Below are positions 7,722-15,618 of a stretch of DNA of 35,873 nt, piece by piece (position 1 is the first letter of the stretch; every line of letters starts with the position of its first letter). The notes below the pieces were generated by a model that was given only the letters and a program-made list of their open reading frames with translations, had not been told where the DNA came from and did no database searches. This DNA comes from Pseudomonadota bacterium (GTDB taxonomy: Bacteria > Pseudomonadota > Alphaproteobacteria > Reyranellales > Reyranellaceae). The position numbers and the translations under genes were made by a program. The stretch is from the NCBI GenBank assembly GCA_023386865.1, contig JAEWIV010000281.1:1-35873 (forward strand). Reading direction: 5' to 3'.

Positions 7722-8201
7722 ATGCCTGCGAAATTTTTGCTCGATTCCTTCGACAAGAAGATACTGGATTGTCTCCAGGACGACGCCGACATTCCCTTGG
7801 CCGAGATCGCCCGGCGCGTCGGGCTGTCGACGACGCCGTGCTGGCGACGCATCAACCGCCTGCAGGAGGCCGGCATCATCAAGGCCCGCGTCGCGCTGCT
7901 CGAGCGCAAGGCGGTGAACGCCGGCGTCACCGTGTTCGTGGCCGTGCGCACCAACCAGCACACTGCCCAGTGGCTCAACCGCTTCGCCAAGGCGGTGGCA
8001 TCGTTTCCCGAGGTGATGGACTGCTATCGCATGAGTGGCGAGATCGACTACCTGATCCGCCTGGCATTGCCCGACATCGAGGCGTACGACGCCTTCTACA
8101 AGCGCCTGATCGCCAAGGTCGAATTGAGCGACGTCACCTCGATGTTCGCCATGGAGGAGATCAAGTCGACCACGCGGCTGCCGCTCAACTATCTGCCATA
8201 G
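7722..8201 (+). CDS. Lrp/AsnC family transcriptional regulator
   Basis: A 159-residue feast/famine regulator. The N-terminal winged helix is clear: DKKILDCLQDDADIPLAEIA, then RRVGLSTTPCWRRINRLQEAG, the recognition helix, and IIKARVALL. The C-terminal RAM effector domain follows from about residue 65 (VFVAVRT) with the usual VMDCYRMSGEIDYLIRLALP block. It probably binds an amino acid and acts as a multimer on DNA. AAGGA precedes the ATG. Its 3' end overlaps by 13 bases that of the PLP-fold enzyme on the opposite strand. Confidence 0.93.
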   Translation: MPAKFLLDSFDKKILDCLQDDADIPLAEIARRVGLSTTPCWRRINRLQEAGIIKARVALLERKAVNAGVTVFVAVRTNQHTAQWLNRFAKAVASFPEVMDCYRMSGEIDYLIRLALPDIEAYDAFYKRLIAKVELSDVTSMFAMEEIKSTTRLPLNYLP

Positions 8202-9526
8202 GCACGATCGAGGCTTTCGAACGAGTCGTGCGAGGCGAGTTCGCCGAACAGCTCGCCGAGGCCGTGGCAGCTATGACCGCCACGCCACCCGATGGCGATG
8301 CGCAGGAAGGGATGGCCCTGCCCGGGCGCAGGCTCGATCAGCTCGAATCGATGTCCGCGAAACCCGAACGATCCGCCCTTGGTCAGCAGCAGTCCCCGTC
8401 GTTCGCTCTGCCGTTCGACGATTTCGACCAGGCGCCGGTAACGGGACGGCGAGGGCTCGCGGAGCTGCACGGCACAGAACGGAGCGTCGGCCGCGGACGC
8501 CGAGCCCGAAGGATGGCAGTGCGGGCCGAAAACGGCCGAGTCGCCGCCGATCGACCGTGCCAACGCGCGGTTGTTGCCGAAGATGGCCGAGGCGTAGTTG
8601 TCGACGTAGGCGCGATCGAGAAACCACGGAGCGGACAGCGCCGAAAGTTCGTCGAGCGTCAGGCCCGTCGCCATCAGGCTTCGGAGCTGCTTCAGGTGGC
8701 GGGCGATGTCCGCCGTCCTGCGTCGCGTGCCATTGCGGACGAGGACGCGAACGATGCCGACATTGGCGAGTTCCAGCCCGCCTTGGTCGAGCTTGAGGCC
8801 GGAACTGAAGGCGACGGCAACCTCGCAGGTGTCCGCGGCGGCGGCGAGACTGGGGCGGAGGTCGTGCGACGGGCCCACCATGGTGGTGTCGACCAGCAGG
8901 ATGTGTCGGGCGCGCGGCAGATGCTGTGGAGCGCCGAAGCAGCCGTCGCACCACACCGGCTCGGCGACCACCACGTCGGCGCTCACGACCGACGCCGGCG
9001 TCGCCCTGAATGTACGTCGTGGCCAGGCATCGAGCAGGGCCGTCGTCTCGAAGTAGGCGCCGGCATGGGCCACCGACAGTACCCGCTTGTCGCCCCAGGT
9101 CGCGGCAACGAATTGAAGCAGGGTCGCGAGGGCTGCCTGTCCGCTGCGGAAGATCACCATGTCACCCGTCCAGCCGTCCGGCGGAGGGGCATAGGCCGCT
9201 CCGCGAGCTTCCAGGATCGACACGTCGAGGTCGCGCTCGTAACCGAACTGCAGATCGTCGCCGCAGGCGACGTGCGTCGTCTCTCCGTCCCGGGGGCTTT
9301 TCAGCGTGTCGTCGGCCGGCCTGTGGGCGGCGCTCAACCACGCCCGTCTCAGGGCGAGCGCCGCTGTCTCGAGCCGGCGTTCCTGCGCGAGATAGTCCTG
9401 GCCAAGCGCGGTGAGATCGCGATTGAGCGTGCCGTCGAACGGGTCGTGGCCCGTCTCGGCCGTCACACGTGACGCGAGCGCCAGCAGATCCAGTGCATCG
9501 CGCTCGATTGCTTCGCGAAATACCAT
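8189..9526 (-). CDS. PLP-dependent enzyme, fold-type I-like, function unknown
   Basis: A 445-residue soluble protein. After an alpha-rich N-terminus (to about 95) it shows a divergent fold-type I pattern: IFRSGQAALATLLQF (cofactor phosphate region), LLVDTTMVGPSHDL (Asp for the pyridine nitrogen) and FSSGLKLDQGGLELAN, where the Lys is the candidate Schiff base. These resemble cystathionine-synthase type or other Cys/Met-metabolism enzymes, but overall likeness is low and no substrate is suggested. The ATG at 9526 is chosen because residues further upstream in the same frame are antisense to the dehydrogenase gene. It is tail-to-tail with the Lrp-type gene. Confidence 0.68.
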   Translation of the reverse strand: MVFREAIERDALDLLALASRVTAETGHDPFDGTLNRDLTALGQDYLAQERRLETAALALRRAWLSAAHRPADDTLKSPRDGETTHVACGDDLQFGYERDLDVSILEARGAAYAPPPDGWTGDMVIFRSGQAALATLLQFVAATWGDKRVLSVAHAGAYFETTALLDAWPRRTFRATPASVVSADVVVAEPVWCDGCFGAPQHLPRARHILLVDTTMVGPSHDLRPSLAAAADTCEVAVAFSSGLKLDQGGLELANVGIVRVLVRNGTRRRTADIARHLKQLRSLMATGLTLDELSALSAPWFLDRAYVDNYASAIFGNNRALARSIGGDSAVFGPHCHPSGSASAADAPFCAVQLREPSPSRYRRLVEIVERQSERRGLLLTKGGSFGFRGHRFELIEPAPGQGHPFLRIAIGWRGGHSCHGLGELFGELASHDSFESLDRAYGR

Positions 9527-9528
9527 GC

Positions 9529-9549
9529 CGATCCAACGTCGTCGGATCG
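9529..9549. promoter_or_regulatory. Inverted repeat upstream of the PLP-fold enzyme
   Basis: CGATCC, nine bases, then GGATCG, placed immediately upstream of the minus-strand start at 9526 and within the 105-base divergent gap shared with the dehydrogenase. It could be an operator or a leader hairpin that limits translation. The short arms make this a weak call. Confidence 0.25.
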
Positions 9550-9631
9550 CCCGCGTTGCCCATGCTGGCGCCCGGCGTCTCTCGCCTTTAGGATCGCCGC
9601 CGTTTGCATGGCAAGAGCGCAGGGGAATCGG

Positions 9632-10615
9632 ATGACCACGGGGAAGAATCGCAAGAAGGTGCTTATCGTCGGCCGCATGCCGCAAGCCGGTATCGACGTG
9701 CTGAAGAAGCGTGACGACGTCGATTTCGAGATCCTGACCGACGATACCGTGCCGTCGCTGCATCCCAAGCTCAAGGACGCCAACGCCGTCACGCTGGGCG
9801 CCACGCCGTTTCGCCAGGCCGAGCTCGATGCCGCGCCCGCCATGATGGTGGTGGCGCGCCTGGGCGTCGGCTTCGACGCCGTCGAGATCCCCGCGCTGAA
9901 CAAGCGCAAGATCCCGCTGATGACCACGGGCATCGCCAATTCCGTGTCGGTGGCCGAGCACGCTATGTACATGCTGCTCGCGTCGGCACGGCTTTCCCGC
10001 AAGCACGATCGCTTCGTGCGCGAGAACACCTGGGGGCAGCGCCTCACGGATCTGCCGGCCGACTTGGCCGGCAAGTCGATCCTGGTGGTCGGCATGGGTC
10101 GCATCGGCTCGCGCACCGTCAAGCGCTGCGTGGCCTTCGAGATGGACGTCTTCGTGCTCGATCCGAACCTGTCGGAAGCCGACATCAAGAAGGCCGGCGC
10201 CACCAAGGTCAGCGACCTCAAGGCGATCCTGCCCAAGGTCGACTTCGTCTCCGTCCATTGCCCGAAGTCGCCGGAGACGGTGAACATGTTCAACGCCGAG
10301 ACGATCGGGCTGATGAAGCCCGACGCCTTCCTGGTGAACACGGCGCGCGGCGGCATCGTCAACGAAGAGGCGCTTTGCGCGGCGCTGACCAGCGGCAAGC
10401 TGCGCGGGGCGGGGCTCGACGTGCTCGATCGCGAGCCGCCCGATCCCAAGAACAAGTTGTTCGCTCTGGAGAACGTGATCTTCAGCCCGCACATGGCCGG
10501 CGTCACCAAGGAGGCGAGCGACCGCATGGCGACCACGGCGATCGAGAACATTCTGAGCGTGTTCGACGGCCGCCCGAACGCAGCGAACGTCGTGAACAAG
10601 GAAGTTCTGGGTTAA
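9632..10615 (+). CDS. D-2-hydroxyacid dehydrogenase (phosphoglycerate dehydrogenase-like)
   Basis: A 327-residue NAD(P)-dependent enzyme that would interconvert a 2-hydroxy acid and its 2-oxo acid. The Rossmann motif VVGMGRIGSRT lies at 152-162. The catalytic set is complete: Arg239 in NTARGG, Glu268 in DREPP and His287 in FSPHMAG. The N-terminal substrate domain contains ARLGVGFDAV. The start at 9632 has AGGGGA five bases upstream; the longer in-frame ATG at 9608 lacks a ribosome site. No serine-pathway genes are near and there is no ACT domain, so SerA itself is unlikely. The substrate is unknown. Confidence 0.9.
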   Translation: MTTGKNRKKVLIVGRMPQAGIDVLKKRDDVDFEILTDDTVPSLHPKLKDANAVTLGATPFRQAELDAAPAMMVVARLGVGFDAVEIPALNKRKIPLMTTGIANSVSVAEHAMYMLLASARLSRKHDRFVRENTWGQRLTDLPADLAGKSILVVGMGRIGSRTVKRCVAFEMDVFVLDPNLSEADIKKAGATKVSDLKAILPKVDFVSVHCPKSPETVNMFNAETIGLMKPDAFLVNTARGGIVNEEALCAALTSGKLRGAGLDVLDREPPDPKNKLFALENVIFSPHMAGVTKEASDRMATTAIENILSVFDGRPNAANVVNKEVLG

Positions 10616-10623
10616 AGCAAATT

Positions 10624-10697
10624 GTCGTCCTGAGAGTCAGCGAAGGAGCTCGTGCCGCTTGCAACCGCATGAGATCCTTCGCTTCGCTCAGGATGAC
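10624..10697. repeat. Palindromic intergenic repeat, copy 2
   Basis: Left arm 10624-10650 (opening GTCGTCCTGAGAGTCAGCG) and right arm 10673-10697 (opening GATCCTTCGCTTCGCTCAGG) form an imperfect inverted repeat around CCGCTTGCAACCGCAT. It is related to the copy at 3291-3360 in both arms and centre. It lies between the convergent dehydrogenase and selenoprotein genes, so it may serve as a two-way terminator. The last three sense codons and the stop of the selenoprotein gene fall inside the right arm. Confidence 0.75.
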
Positions 10698-10909
10698 GGA
10701 AGCAAATCCTCGATCTCGTCGTCGGTCGGGAAGCGGCCGGTCTTGCTGCGGCTGTACTTGAGCGTGCCGTCGACGGTGACGTCGAACTGGCCGGATTTTC
10801 CGGGGCGAAGCTCGATGTCGGCGGCGCCGAGCTTGTGGAGGCTGTCCCTCACACGGAGGGCCTGCGGCTTATAACCTCAAGCGCCGCAGAATTCGATCAG
10901 GACCTTCAT
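10688..10909 (-). CDS. SelW-like selenoprotein (Rdx family), TGA read as selenocysteine
   Basis: Read from the ATG at 10909 the frame gives MKVLIEFCGA, an in-frame TGA (10879-10877), then GYKPQALRVRDSLHKLGA and on to GQFDVTVDGTL, YSRSKTGRFP, DDEIEDLL and a final TGA at 10688. With TGA as Sec the motif is FCGAUGYKP (Cys8, Sec11), the redox CxxU site of SelW, and the rest follows the Rdx thioredoxin-like fold to its normal end (73 residues). These proteins are thought to reduce or exchange disulfides. A SECIS-like hairpin sits just after the TGA. The ribosome site is weak. If the genome lacks Sec machinery, the gene would instead be a nonsense-mutated pseudogene. Confidence 0.87.
10841..10865 (-). 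promoter_or_regulatory. Bacterial SECIS-like hairpin in the selW-like mRNA
   Basis: Starting 11 bases after the TGA, the minus-strand RNA can fold as GCaGgCCCUC / CGUGU / GAGGGaCaGC. That is five perfect upper pairs (10860-10856 with 10850-10846) and three more below, interrupted by two 1x1 mismatches. The apical loop is five bases with G at its second position, and 21 bases separate the UGA from the loop. Bacterial SECIS elements bind SelB and typically show a short stem with G among the first loop bases at this distance. Fold read by eye. Confidence 0.7.
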
Positions 10910-10957
10910 ACCGCCAACATGGGTTGGTAGGGTCCATGCGGCAAGGGGGATTTCTCG

Positions 10958-11938
10958 ATGAAATATGGACCGCTGGGCCGCTCGGGCCTGATCGTCAGCC
11001 GCATCTGCCTCGGCGGCAACTCATGGGGCGCCAAGGGCCGCCGCGGCTGGGGCAAGTTCGACGAGGCCGAGGCGCCGGCCTATTTCAAGCGTGCTCTCGA
11101 TGTCGGGATCACCTTCTTCGACACCGCCGATGCGTACAACGCGGGCCGTTCCGAGGAGATCATGGGCGCCACGCTCATGAAGATGGTGAAGCGCGAGGAC
11201 GTCGTGATCTCGACCAAGGTCGGCATCCGCATGAGCGACAGCCAGAACGACGTCGGCACCGGGCGCAAGCACCTCATGGCCGCGGTCGACGCCCAGCTCA
11301 GGCGACTGCAGACCGACTACATCGACGTCTATCAGGTCCATCGTCTCGATCCCCATACGCCGATCGAGGAGACCATGTATTCGCTCGACCAGATCGTGCG
11401 CTCCGGCAAGGTACGCTACATCGGCGGCTCGACCATGCCGGCCTACAAGTTCGCCCAGATGACGATGATCGCCGACTGGAAGGGCTATGCGCGGCCGATA
11501 GCCATGCAGAACCTCTACAATCTCGTCCAGCGCGAGGAAGAGCGCGAGATGAACCGCCTGTGCCACGAGCAGGGAGTCGGGCTGATCCCCTACTCGCCGC
11601 TGGCCCGCGGCTTCCTCGCCGGCAATCGCGCCAGGGAAGGCGGCGGCGAGACCGAGCGCTCGAAGAACGACGCGCAGGTGAAAGCCGGCACCTATCGCGA
11701 CTGCGACTGGGAGGTCGTCGAGCGGCTGAAGAAGGTCGCGGCGGGCAAGAATGCGTCGCCGGCACAGGCGGCGCTGGCCTGGTTGCTGAGCAAGCCGTAC
11801 ATGGGCTCGCCCATCATCGGCGCGACCAGTCTCGACCAGCTCACCTCGGCGGCGCAGGCGACCGAGTTCACGGTGACGGCCGACGAGGCCAAGCTGCTCG
11901 AGGAGCCCTATCAGTTCCGCGTGTCGCCGGAGAACTGA
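10958..11938 (+). CDS. Aldo/keto reductase
   Basis: A 326-residue NADPH-type oxidoreductase with a TIM-barrel fold. The catalytic tetrad is visible: Asp55 and Tyr60 in FFDTADAYNAGRSEE, Lys87 in ISTKVG and His128 in YQVHRLDP. The cofactor-binding end has SPIIGATSLDQL. The insert between 20 and 33 (NSWGAKGRRGWGKF) and overall pattern match the YajO/Tas-like group that reduces aldehydes and ketones. AAGGGGGA precedes the ATG. It diverges from the selenoprotein gene with 48 bases between starts, so a shared redox or stress role is possible but unproven. Its last 28 bases overlap the convergent MFS gene. Confidence 0.92.
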   Translation: MKYGPLGRSGLIVSRICLGGNSWGAKGRRGWGKFDEAEAPAYFKRALDVGITFFDTADAYNAGRSEEIMGATLMKMVKREDVVISTKVGIRMSDSQNDVGTGRKHLMAAVDAQLRRLQTDYIDVYQVHRLDPHTPIEETMYSLDQIVRSGKVRYIGGSTMPAYKFAQMTMIADWKGYARPIAMQNLYNLVQREEEREMNRLCHEQGVGLIPYSPLARGFLAGNRAREGGGETERSKNDAQVKAGTYRDCDWEVVERLKKVAAGKNASPAQAALAWLLSKPYMGSPIIGATSLDQLTSAAQATEFTVTADEAKLLEEPYQFRVSPEN

Positions 11939-13134
11939 TGGCGCCTTAGCGCCGTGACGAACCAGAAGGCCAGCAGGGGCAGCACGATCGCCGCCGCCCA
12001 GAAGACCGGCGGCGCGCCCCAGCGGTCGACGATCGGCGCGGCGATGGGCACCCCGATCGCCTGGCCGACGAACAGGCAGAGTGCGAACAGCGCCATGGCG
12101 GCGCCGCGGGCTTCGGGCGCCATCTGCGTGCCGTGGGTCTGCAGCGTGTTGTGCAGCATGTAGAACGAGACGCCCGACAGCATGATGCCGGCGAACTCGA
12201 CCTCGGCCGATGGGGCGAGCGCCATGGTCGCGAAGGCGATCCCGAGGCCGAGACCGCCCCAGATGCAGAGTCCGCGTTCGCCCAGCAGCCGCACGAGCTG
12301 CGGCGCCACCAGAACGTAGGCGAAGCCGCCTGCGCCGAATGCAGCGACCGCCAGCCCGACGGCGGCGAAGCCCATGCCGAAGCGCTGATGCAGGTCGGCG
12401 CCGACAAACGTGAAGGCGCCCCAGAATGTGCCTCCTTCGAGCGCCACGACCAGCACGACCGTGATCACCCAGCGTCGCCGCAGCACCGAGAGCATCTGTC
12501 CCGTCATCGAGCCCTGGTGCCCGCCCGTCGGCCGCGCAACGGCGGGATGGCGGCGCATGACGCCGAACAAGGCGCCGCCGGCCGCCGCATATATCGCCGC
12601 GAGCATCCAGAACACCGAGCGCCAGCCCAGCCAGTCGCCCAACGCACCGCCCAGCGCGGCGCCCGTCATCAGGCCGAGGGTCTGGCCGGTGAGAAAGCGC
12701 GCCAGCGTGGCCTGGCGGCGCTCGTAGCCGACATTGTCTCCCAGCCAGGCGATGGCGAGCGGAATGATGGCCGAGCTCGTGACACCCGTCAGGAAGCGCG
12801 CCACGGTCAACCAGGCGAGAGATCCTGCCATCGCGCTCAGCAGGCAGCACAGGGCGGCGGTGACGCACGCGATGGCAACCACCGGCATCTTGCCGTAGCG
12901 GTCGCCGAAGGGGCCGTGCACCAGCACGAACACGCCGTTGGCGAGCAGGAAGGCGGTGGCCGCGATCGAGGCGCCGCCGACGCTGACGCCGAAGGCGGCG
13001 GCAAGCTGCACCAGCAAGGGGTCGATGACGCGCATGTTGGCGGCCGAGGCGAACGCCGCCACGGACAACAGCACGATGGCCAGGGTAGGGGCCCGCGCCG
13101 GCGGCGGCCGCGCTGCCGAAGCGGGCGGATTCAT
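11911..13134 (-). CDS. MFS transporter, DHA1/YnfM-like exporter
   Basis: A 407-residue, 12-helix permease. A proline/alanine-rich N-terminus of about 16 residues is followed by helix 1, then the loop 2-3 signature GPFGDRYGKMPVV and a helix 4-5 pair (ARFLTGVTSSAIIPLAIAWLGD). GLMTGAALGGALGDWLGWRSVF is the family's helix 5 motif C type block, which marks drug/metabolite antiporters rather than importers. The substrate is unknown. The gene is transcribed away from terC. Its 3' end overlaps the aldo/keto reductase 3' end by 28 bases. Confidence 0.88.
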   Translation of the reverse strand: MNPPASAARPPPARAPTLAIVLLSVAAFASAANMRVIDPLLVQLAAAFGVSVGGASIAATAFLLANGVFVLVHGPFGDRYGKMPVVAIACVTAALCCLLSAMAGSLAWLTVARFLTGVTSSAIIPLAIAWLGDNVGYERRQATLARFLTGQTLGLMTGAALGGALGDWLGWRSVFWMLAAIYAAAGGALFGVMRRHPAVARPTGGHQGSMTGQMLSVLRRRWVITVVLVVALEGGTFWGAFTFVGADLHQRFGMGFAAVGLAVAAFGAGGFAYVLVAPQLVRLLGERGLCIWGGLGLGIAFATMALAPSAEVEFAGIMLSGVSFYMLHNTLQTHGTQMAPEARGAAMALFALCLFVGQAIGVPIAAPIVDRWGAPPVFWAAAIVLPLLAFWFVTALRRHQFSGDTRN

Positions 13135-13210
13135 GTCGATCCGGTTAACGGCTCGCCCGGCAAAAGGAAAGGCCCCTTGGCGCGCGTCAGCATTGACCTA
13201 TGGTGGCGAG

Positions 13211-13969
13211 ATGCTGGAAGAAATTCTCGTCCTCGTTCGCGATCCCCACGCCTGGGTGGCGCTGGTGACGCTGGTGGTCATGGAAGTCGTGCTGGGCATC
13301 GACAACCTGATCTTCATCTCCATCCTGACGAACAAGCTGCCGGAACATCGGCGCTCGAATGCACGTCGCATCGGCATAGGCCTCGCGGTGGTCCTGCGCC
13401 TCGGCCTGCTGACCGGCGTCGCCTACATCGTCCAGCTCACGGCGCCGCTGTTTACCCTGTTTGGTCACAGCTTCTCCTGGCGTGACCTGATCCTGATCGC
13501 AGGCGGCCTGTTCCTGATCTACAAGGCCACCAGCGAAATCCACGATCACGTCACGGTCGACTACGACACCGAGGCCGCCGGGCGGGCCGCTCATGCCACC
13601 GTAGTCGGCGTGATCGGCCAGATCCTGGTCCTCGACCTGGTGTTCTCCCTCGACAGCATCATCACGGCGGTCGGCATGACCGACGACATCCCGATCATGA
13701 TCGCGGCCGTGGTCATCGCGGTTGCGATGATGCTGCTGGCGGCCGATCCGCTGGCGCGCTTCATCAACAACAATCCGACCATCGTCATGCTCGCGCTCAG
13801 CTTCCTGCTGATGATCGGCATGACGCTGATCGCCGACGGCGTGGGCGTGAAGGTGCCGAAGGGCTACATCTACGCCGCCATGGCCTTCTCCGCCCTGGTC
13901 GAGGCCCTGAACATGCTGGCACGTCGCGCGGAGCGAAAACGCCGGCCGCTGAGGAGACGACCGCGCTGA
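13211..13969 (+). CDS. TerC family integral membrane protein
   Basis: A 252-residue membrane protein with about seven helices. Helix 1 carries EVVLGIDNLIFISIL and a later helix carries LDLVFSLDSIITAVGM, the two Asp-bearing signatures of TerC/Alx/YkoY proteins. Members export manganese or help load metal into secreted proteins, and some give tellurite tolerance. No soluble CBS or CorC domain is attached. The ATG at 13211 begins MLEEILVLV; the longer in-frame ORF runs back over the MFS gene and is rejected. The C-terminus is very basic (RRAERKRRPLRRRPR). Confidence 0.92.
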   Translation: MLEEILVLVRDPHAWVALVTLVVMEVVLGIDNLIFISILTNKLPEHRRSNARRIGIGLAVVLRLGLLTGVAYIVQLTAPLFTLFGHSFSWRDLILIAGGLFLIYKATSEIHDHVTVDYDTEAAGRAAHATVVGVIGQILVLDLVFSLDSIITAVGMTDDIPIMIAAVVIAVAMMLLAADPLARFINNNPTIVMLALSFLLMIGMTLIADGVGVKVPKGYIYAAMAFSALVEALNMLARRAERKRRPLRRRPR

Positions 13970-14001
13970 CAAGCCGCTGGCCGGCGCATAAGCTCGTCGC
14001 C

Positions 14002-14763
14002 ATGAAGCTCAAGGATCGCGTGGCGATCGTCACTGGCGGGGCGTCCGGCATCGGCGCCGCCTCGGCGCGCCTGTTCGCGGCCGAAGGGGCTAAGCTCGCC
14101 CTGGTCGATCAGGACGAGGTCGGTCTCGGCCAGGTCGCTGCCGACATAGAAGCGGCCGGCGGCAACGCCATCATCATGCCGGCCGACGTCAGCAGCGATG
14201 CCGAGGCGTGCGCCGGCGTCGACCGCGTGATCGAGAAGTGGGGCCGTGTCGACGTCCTGCTGACCGCAGCCGGCATGTCGACGGGCGGCACGGTCGACAC
14301 GATCGAAGAGGCGGCGTGGGATCGCACTTTCGCGGTCAACGTCAAAGGCACCTATCTCTGGATCCACTACGCCATCAAGTCGATGATCGAGAACCGCTCC
14401 GGCGCCATCGTCACCATCGGCTCGCAACTCGCCCAGTCGAGCCCGGGCAAGAACGCGGCATACATCGCCTCAAAGGGGGCGATCGCCTCGTTCACCAAGA
14501 CGATGGCCGTGGACCACGCCGCGCAGGGCATCCGCATCAACGCGCTGATGCCGGGCGTCATCGACACGCCGATGCCGGCACGGTCGCTGAAGCGCTACGC
14601 CGATCCGGAAGCCATGAAGACCTTCTGGAAGCACCGCCATCCCATGGGGCGCATCGGCAGGCCGGAGGAGGTGGCGCGCGCCGCCCTGTTCCTGGCTTGC
14701 GACGACTCCTCGTTCGTCACCGGCACGCTGCTGTTCATCGACGGCGGCTGGACGGCGCAGTGA
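14002..14763 (+). CDS. Short-chain dehydrogenase/reductase
   Basis: A 253-residue classical SDR. TGGASGIG at 11-18 binds the dinucleotide, NVKG lies near 113-116, and the catalytic set is Ser141 (TIGSQ), Tyr154 and Lys158 (YIASK). The C-terminus ends with the usual GTLLFIDGGWTAQ. Asp37 after the second strand (VDQDE) suggests NAD preference. The stop overlaps the start of the PhyH gene (TGATG), so the two are translated together; oxidation of the alcohol made by the dioxygenase is a reasonable inference. The ribosome site is weak. Confidence 0.92.
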   Translation: MKLKDRVAIVTGGASGIGAASARLFAAEGAKLALVDQDEVGLGQVAADIEAAGGNAIIMPADVSSDAEACAGVDRVIEKWGRVDVLLTAAGMSTGGTVDTIEEAAWDRTFAVNVKGTYLWIHYAIKSMIENRSGAIVTIGSQLAQSSPGKNAAYIASKGAIASFTKTMAVDHAAQGIRINALMPGVIDTPMPARSLKRYADPEAMKTFWKHRHPMGRIGRPEEVARAALFLACDDSSFVTGTLLFIDGGWTAQ

Positions 14764-15608
14764 TGGGCAGGAAGCTGACACAGGAGCAGATCGAGGGCTA
14801 CCAGCGCGACGGCTACGTCTGCCCGATCGACGCGTTCTCCGCCGACCAGACCCGTGGCTGGCGCGACCGGATGGAAGCCTTCGAGCGCGCCGAGGGCCAG
14901 AAGATGACGCGCGGCCACAACTTCAAGCCGCATCTCCTGTTCCCCTGGGTCGACGAGATCGTGCATGCGCCTGAGGTATTGGATGCGGTCGAGGACCTGA
15001 TCGGTCCGGACATCCGCCTGTTCCATCTCACCGTCTGGCCGAAGGACGCGGGCTCCGGGTCCTATGTGAGCTGGCACCAGGATGCGACCTATTTCGCCCT
15101 CGAACCGGCATGCCACGTCACCGCCTGGGTGGCGCTGACGGACGCGCCGATCGAGGCGGGCTGCATGCAGGTGGTGCCGGGCTCGCACAAGCTCGGCCAG
15201 ATGCCCCATGCAGAGCTGCAGGATACCGAGAACCTGCTGTCGCGCGGCCAGACGCTCGCGGTCGATATCGATCGCCGGCGCACGGCCCACATGCCGGTCA
15301 AGGCCGGCCAGTTCTCGCTGCACCATACGCATCTGGTGCACAACTCGGGACCCAACCGCTCCCGCGACCGGCGCATCGGGCTTGGCATCAGCTACATCCC
15401 GACCTGGGCGCGCTGCACATCGAGAAGCCGCGTCACCGCCATGCTGGTGCGCGGCAAGGACGATTACGGCAACTTCGACGACGAGCGGCGACCGATCGAG
15501 GAGGCGGGCCCCGCCGAACGCGCCTTCCATGCCGAGGCGGTGGCGCGCTTCCGGGCAATGAATGTCGTGGAGTCGGTAGAGAACAAGGTCGCCGTGGTGA
15601 AACGCTGA
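14763..15608 (+). CDS. Phytanoyl-CoA dioxygenase (PhyH) family hydroxylase
   Basis: A 281-residue Fe(II)/2-oxoglutarate oxygenase. The facial triad is His105 and Asp107 (WHQDATYF) and His193 (LVHNSGPNRS), with Arg204 in RDRRIGLG for 2-oxoglutarate. An intact Asp shows it is a hydroxylase type and not a SyrB2-like halogenase. The substrate could be an acyl-CoA, amino acid or small alcohol; family members are diverse. Its start overlaps the SDR stop. The gene ends just before a strong palindrome. Confidence 0.9.
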   Translation: MGRKLTQEQIEGYQRDGYVCPIDAFSADQTRGWRDRMEAFERAEGQKMTRGHNFKPHLLFPWVDEIVHAPEVLDAVEDLIGPDIRLFHLTVWPKDAGSGSYVSWHQDATYFALEPACHVTAWVALTDAPIEAGCMQVVPGSHKLGQMPHAELQDTENLLSRGQTLAVDIDRRRTAHMPVKAGQFSLHHTHLVHNSGPNRSRDRRIGLGISYIPTWARCTSRSRVTAMLVRGKDDYGNFDDERRPIEEAGPAERAFHAEAVARFRAMNVVESVENKVAVVKR

Positions 15609-15618
15609 GATCAAGGGA

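Noticed and set aside
9527..10492. Upstream extension of the PLP-fold enzyme frame
   Set aside because: It lies antisense to the certain 2-hydroxyacid dehydrogenase gene and shows no family-like sequence.
10659..10874. Plus-strand 71-codon frame over the selenoprotein region
   Set aside because: It begins inside the palindromic repeat and is the antisense of the SelW-like frame, with no recognisable pattern.
14763..15608. SyrB2-like non-haem halogenase
   Set aside because: The HxD Asp is present (Asp107), so a hydroxylase is expected.
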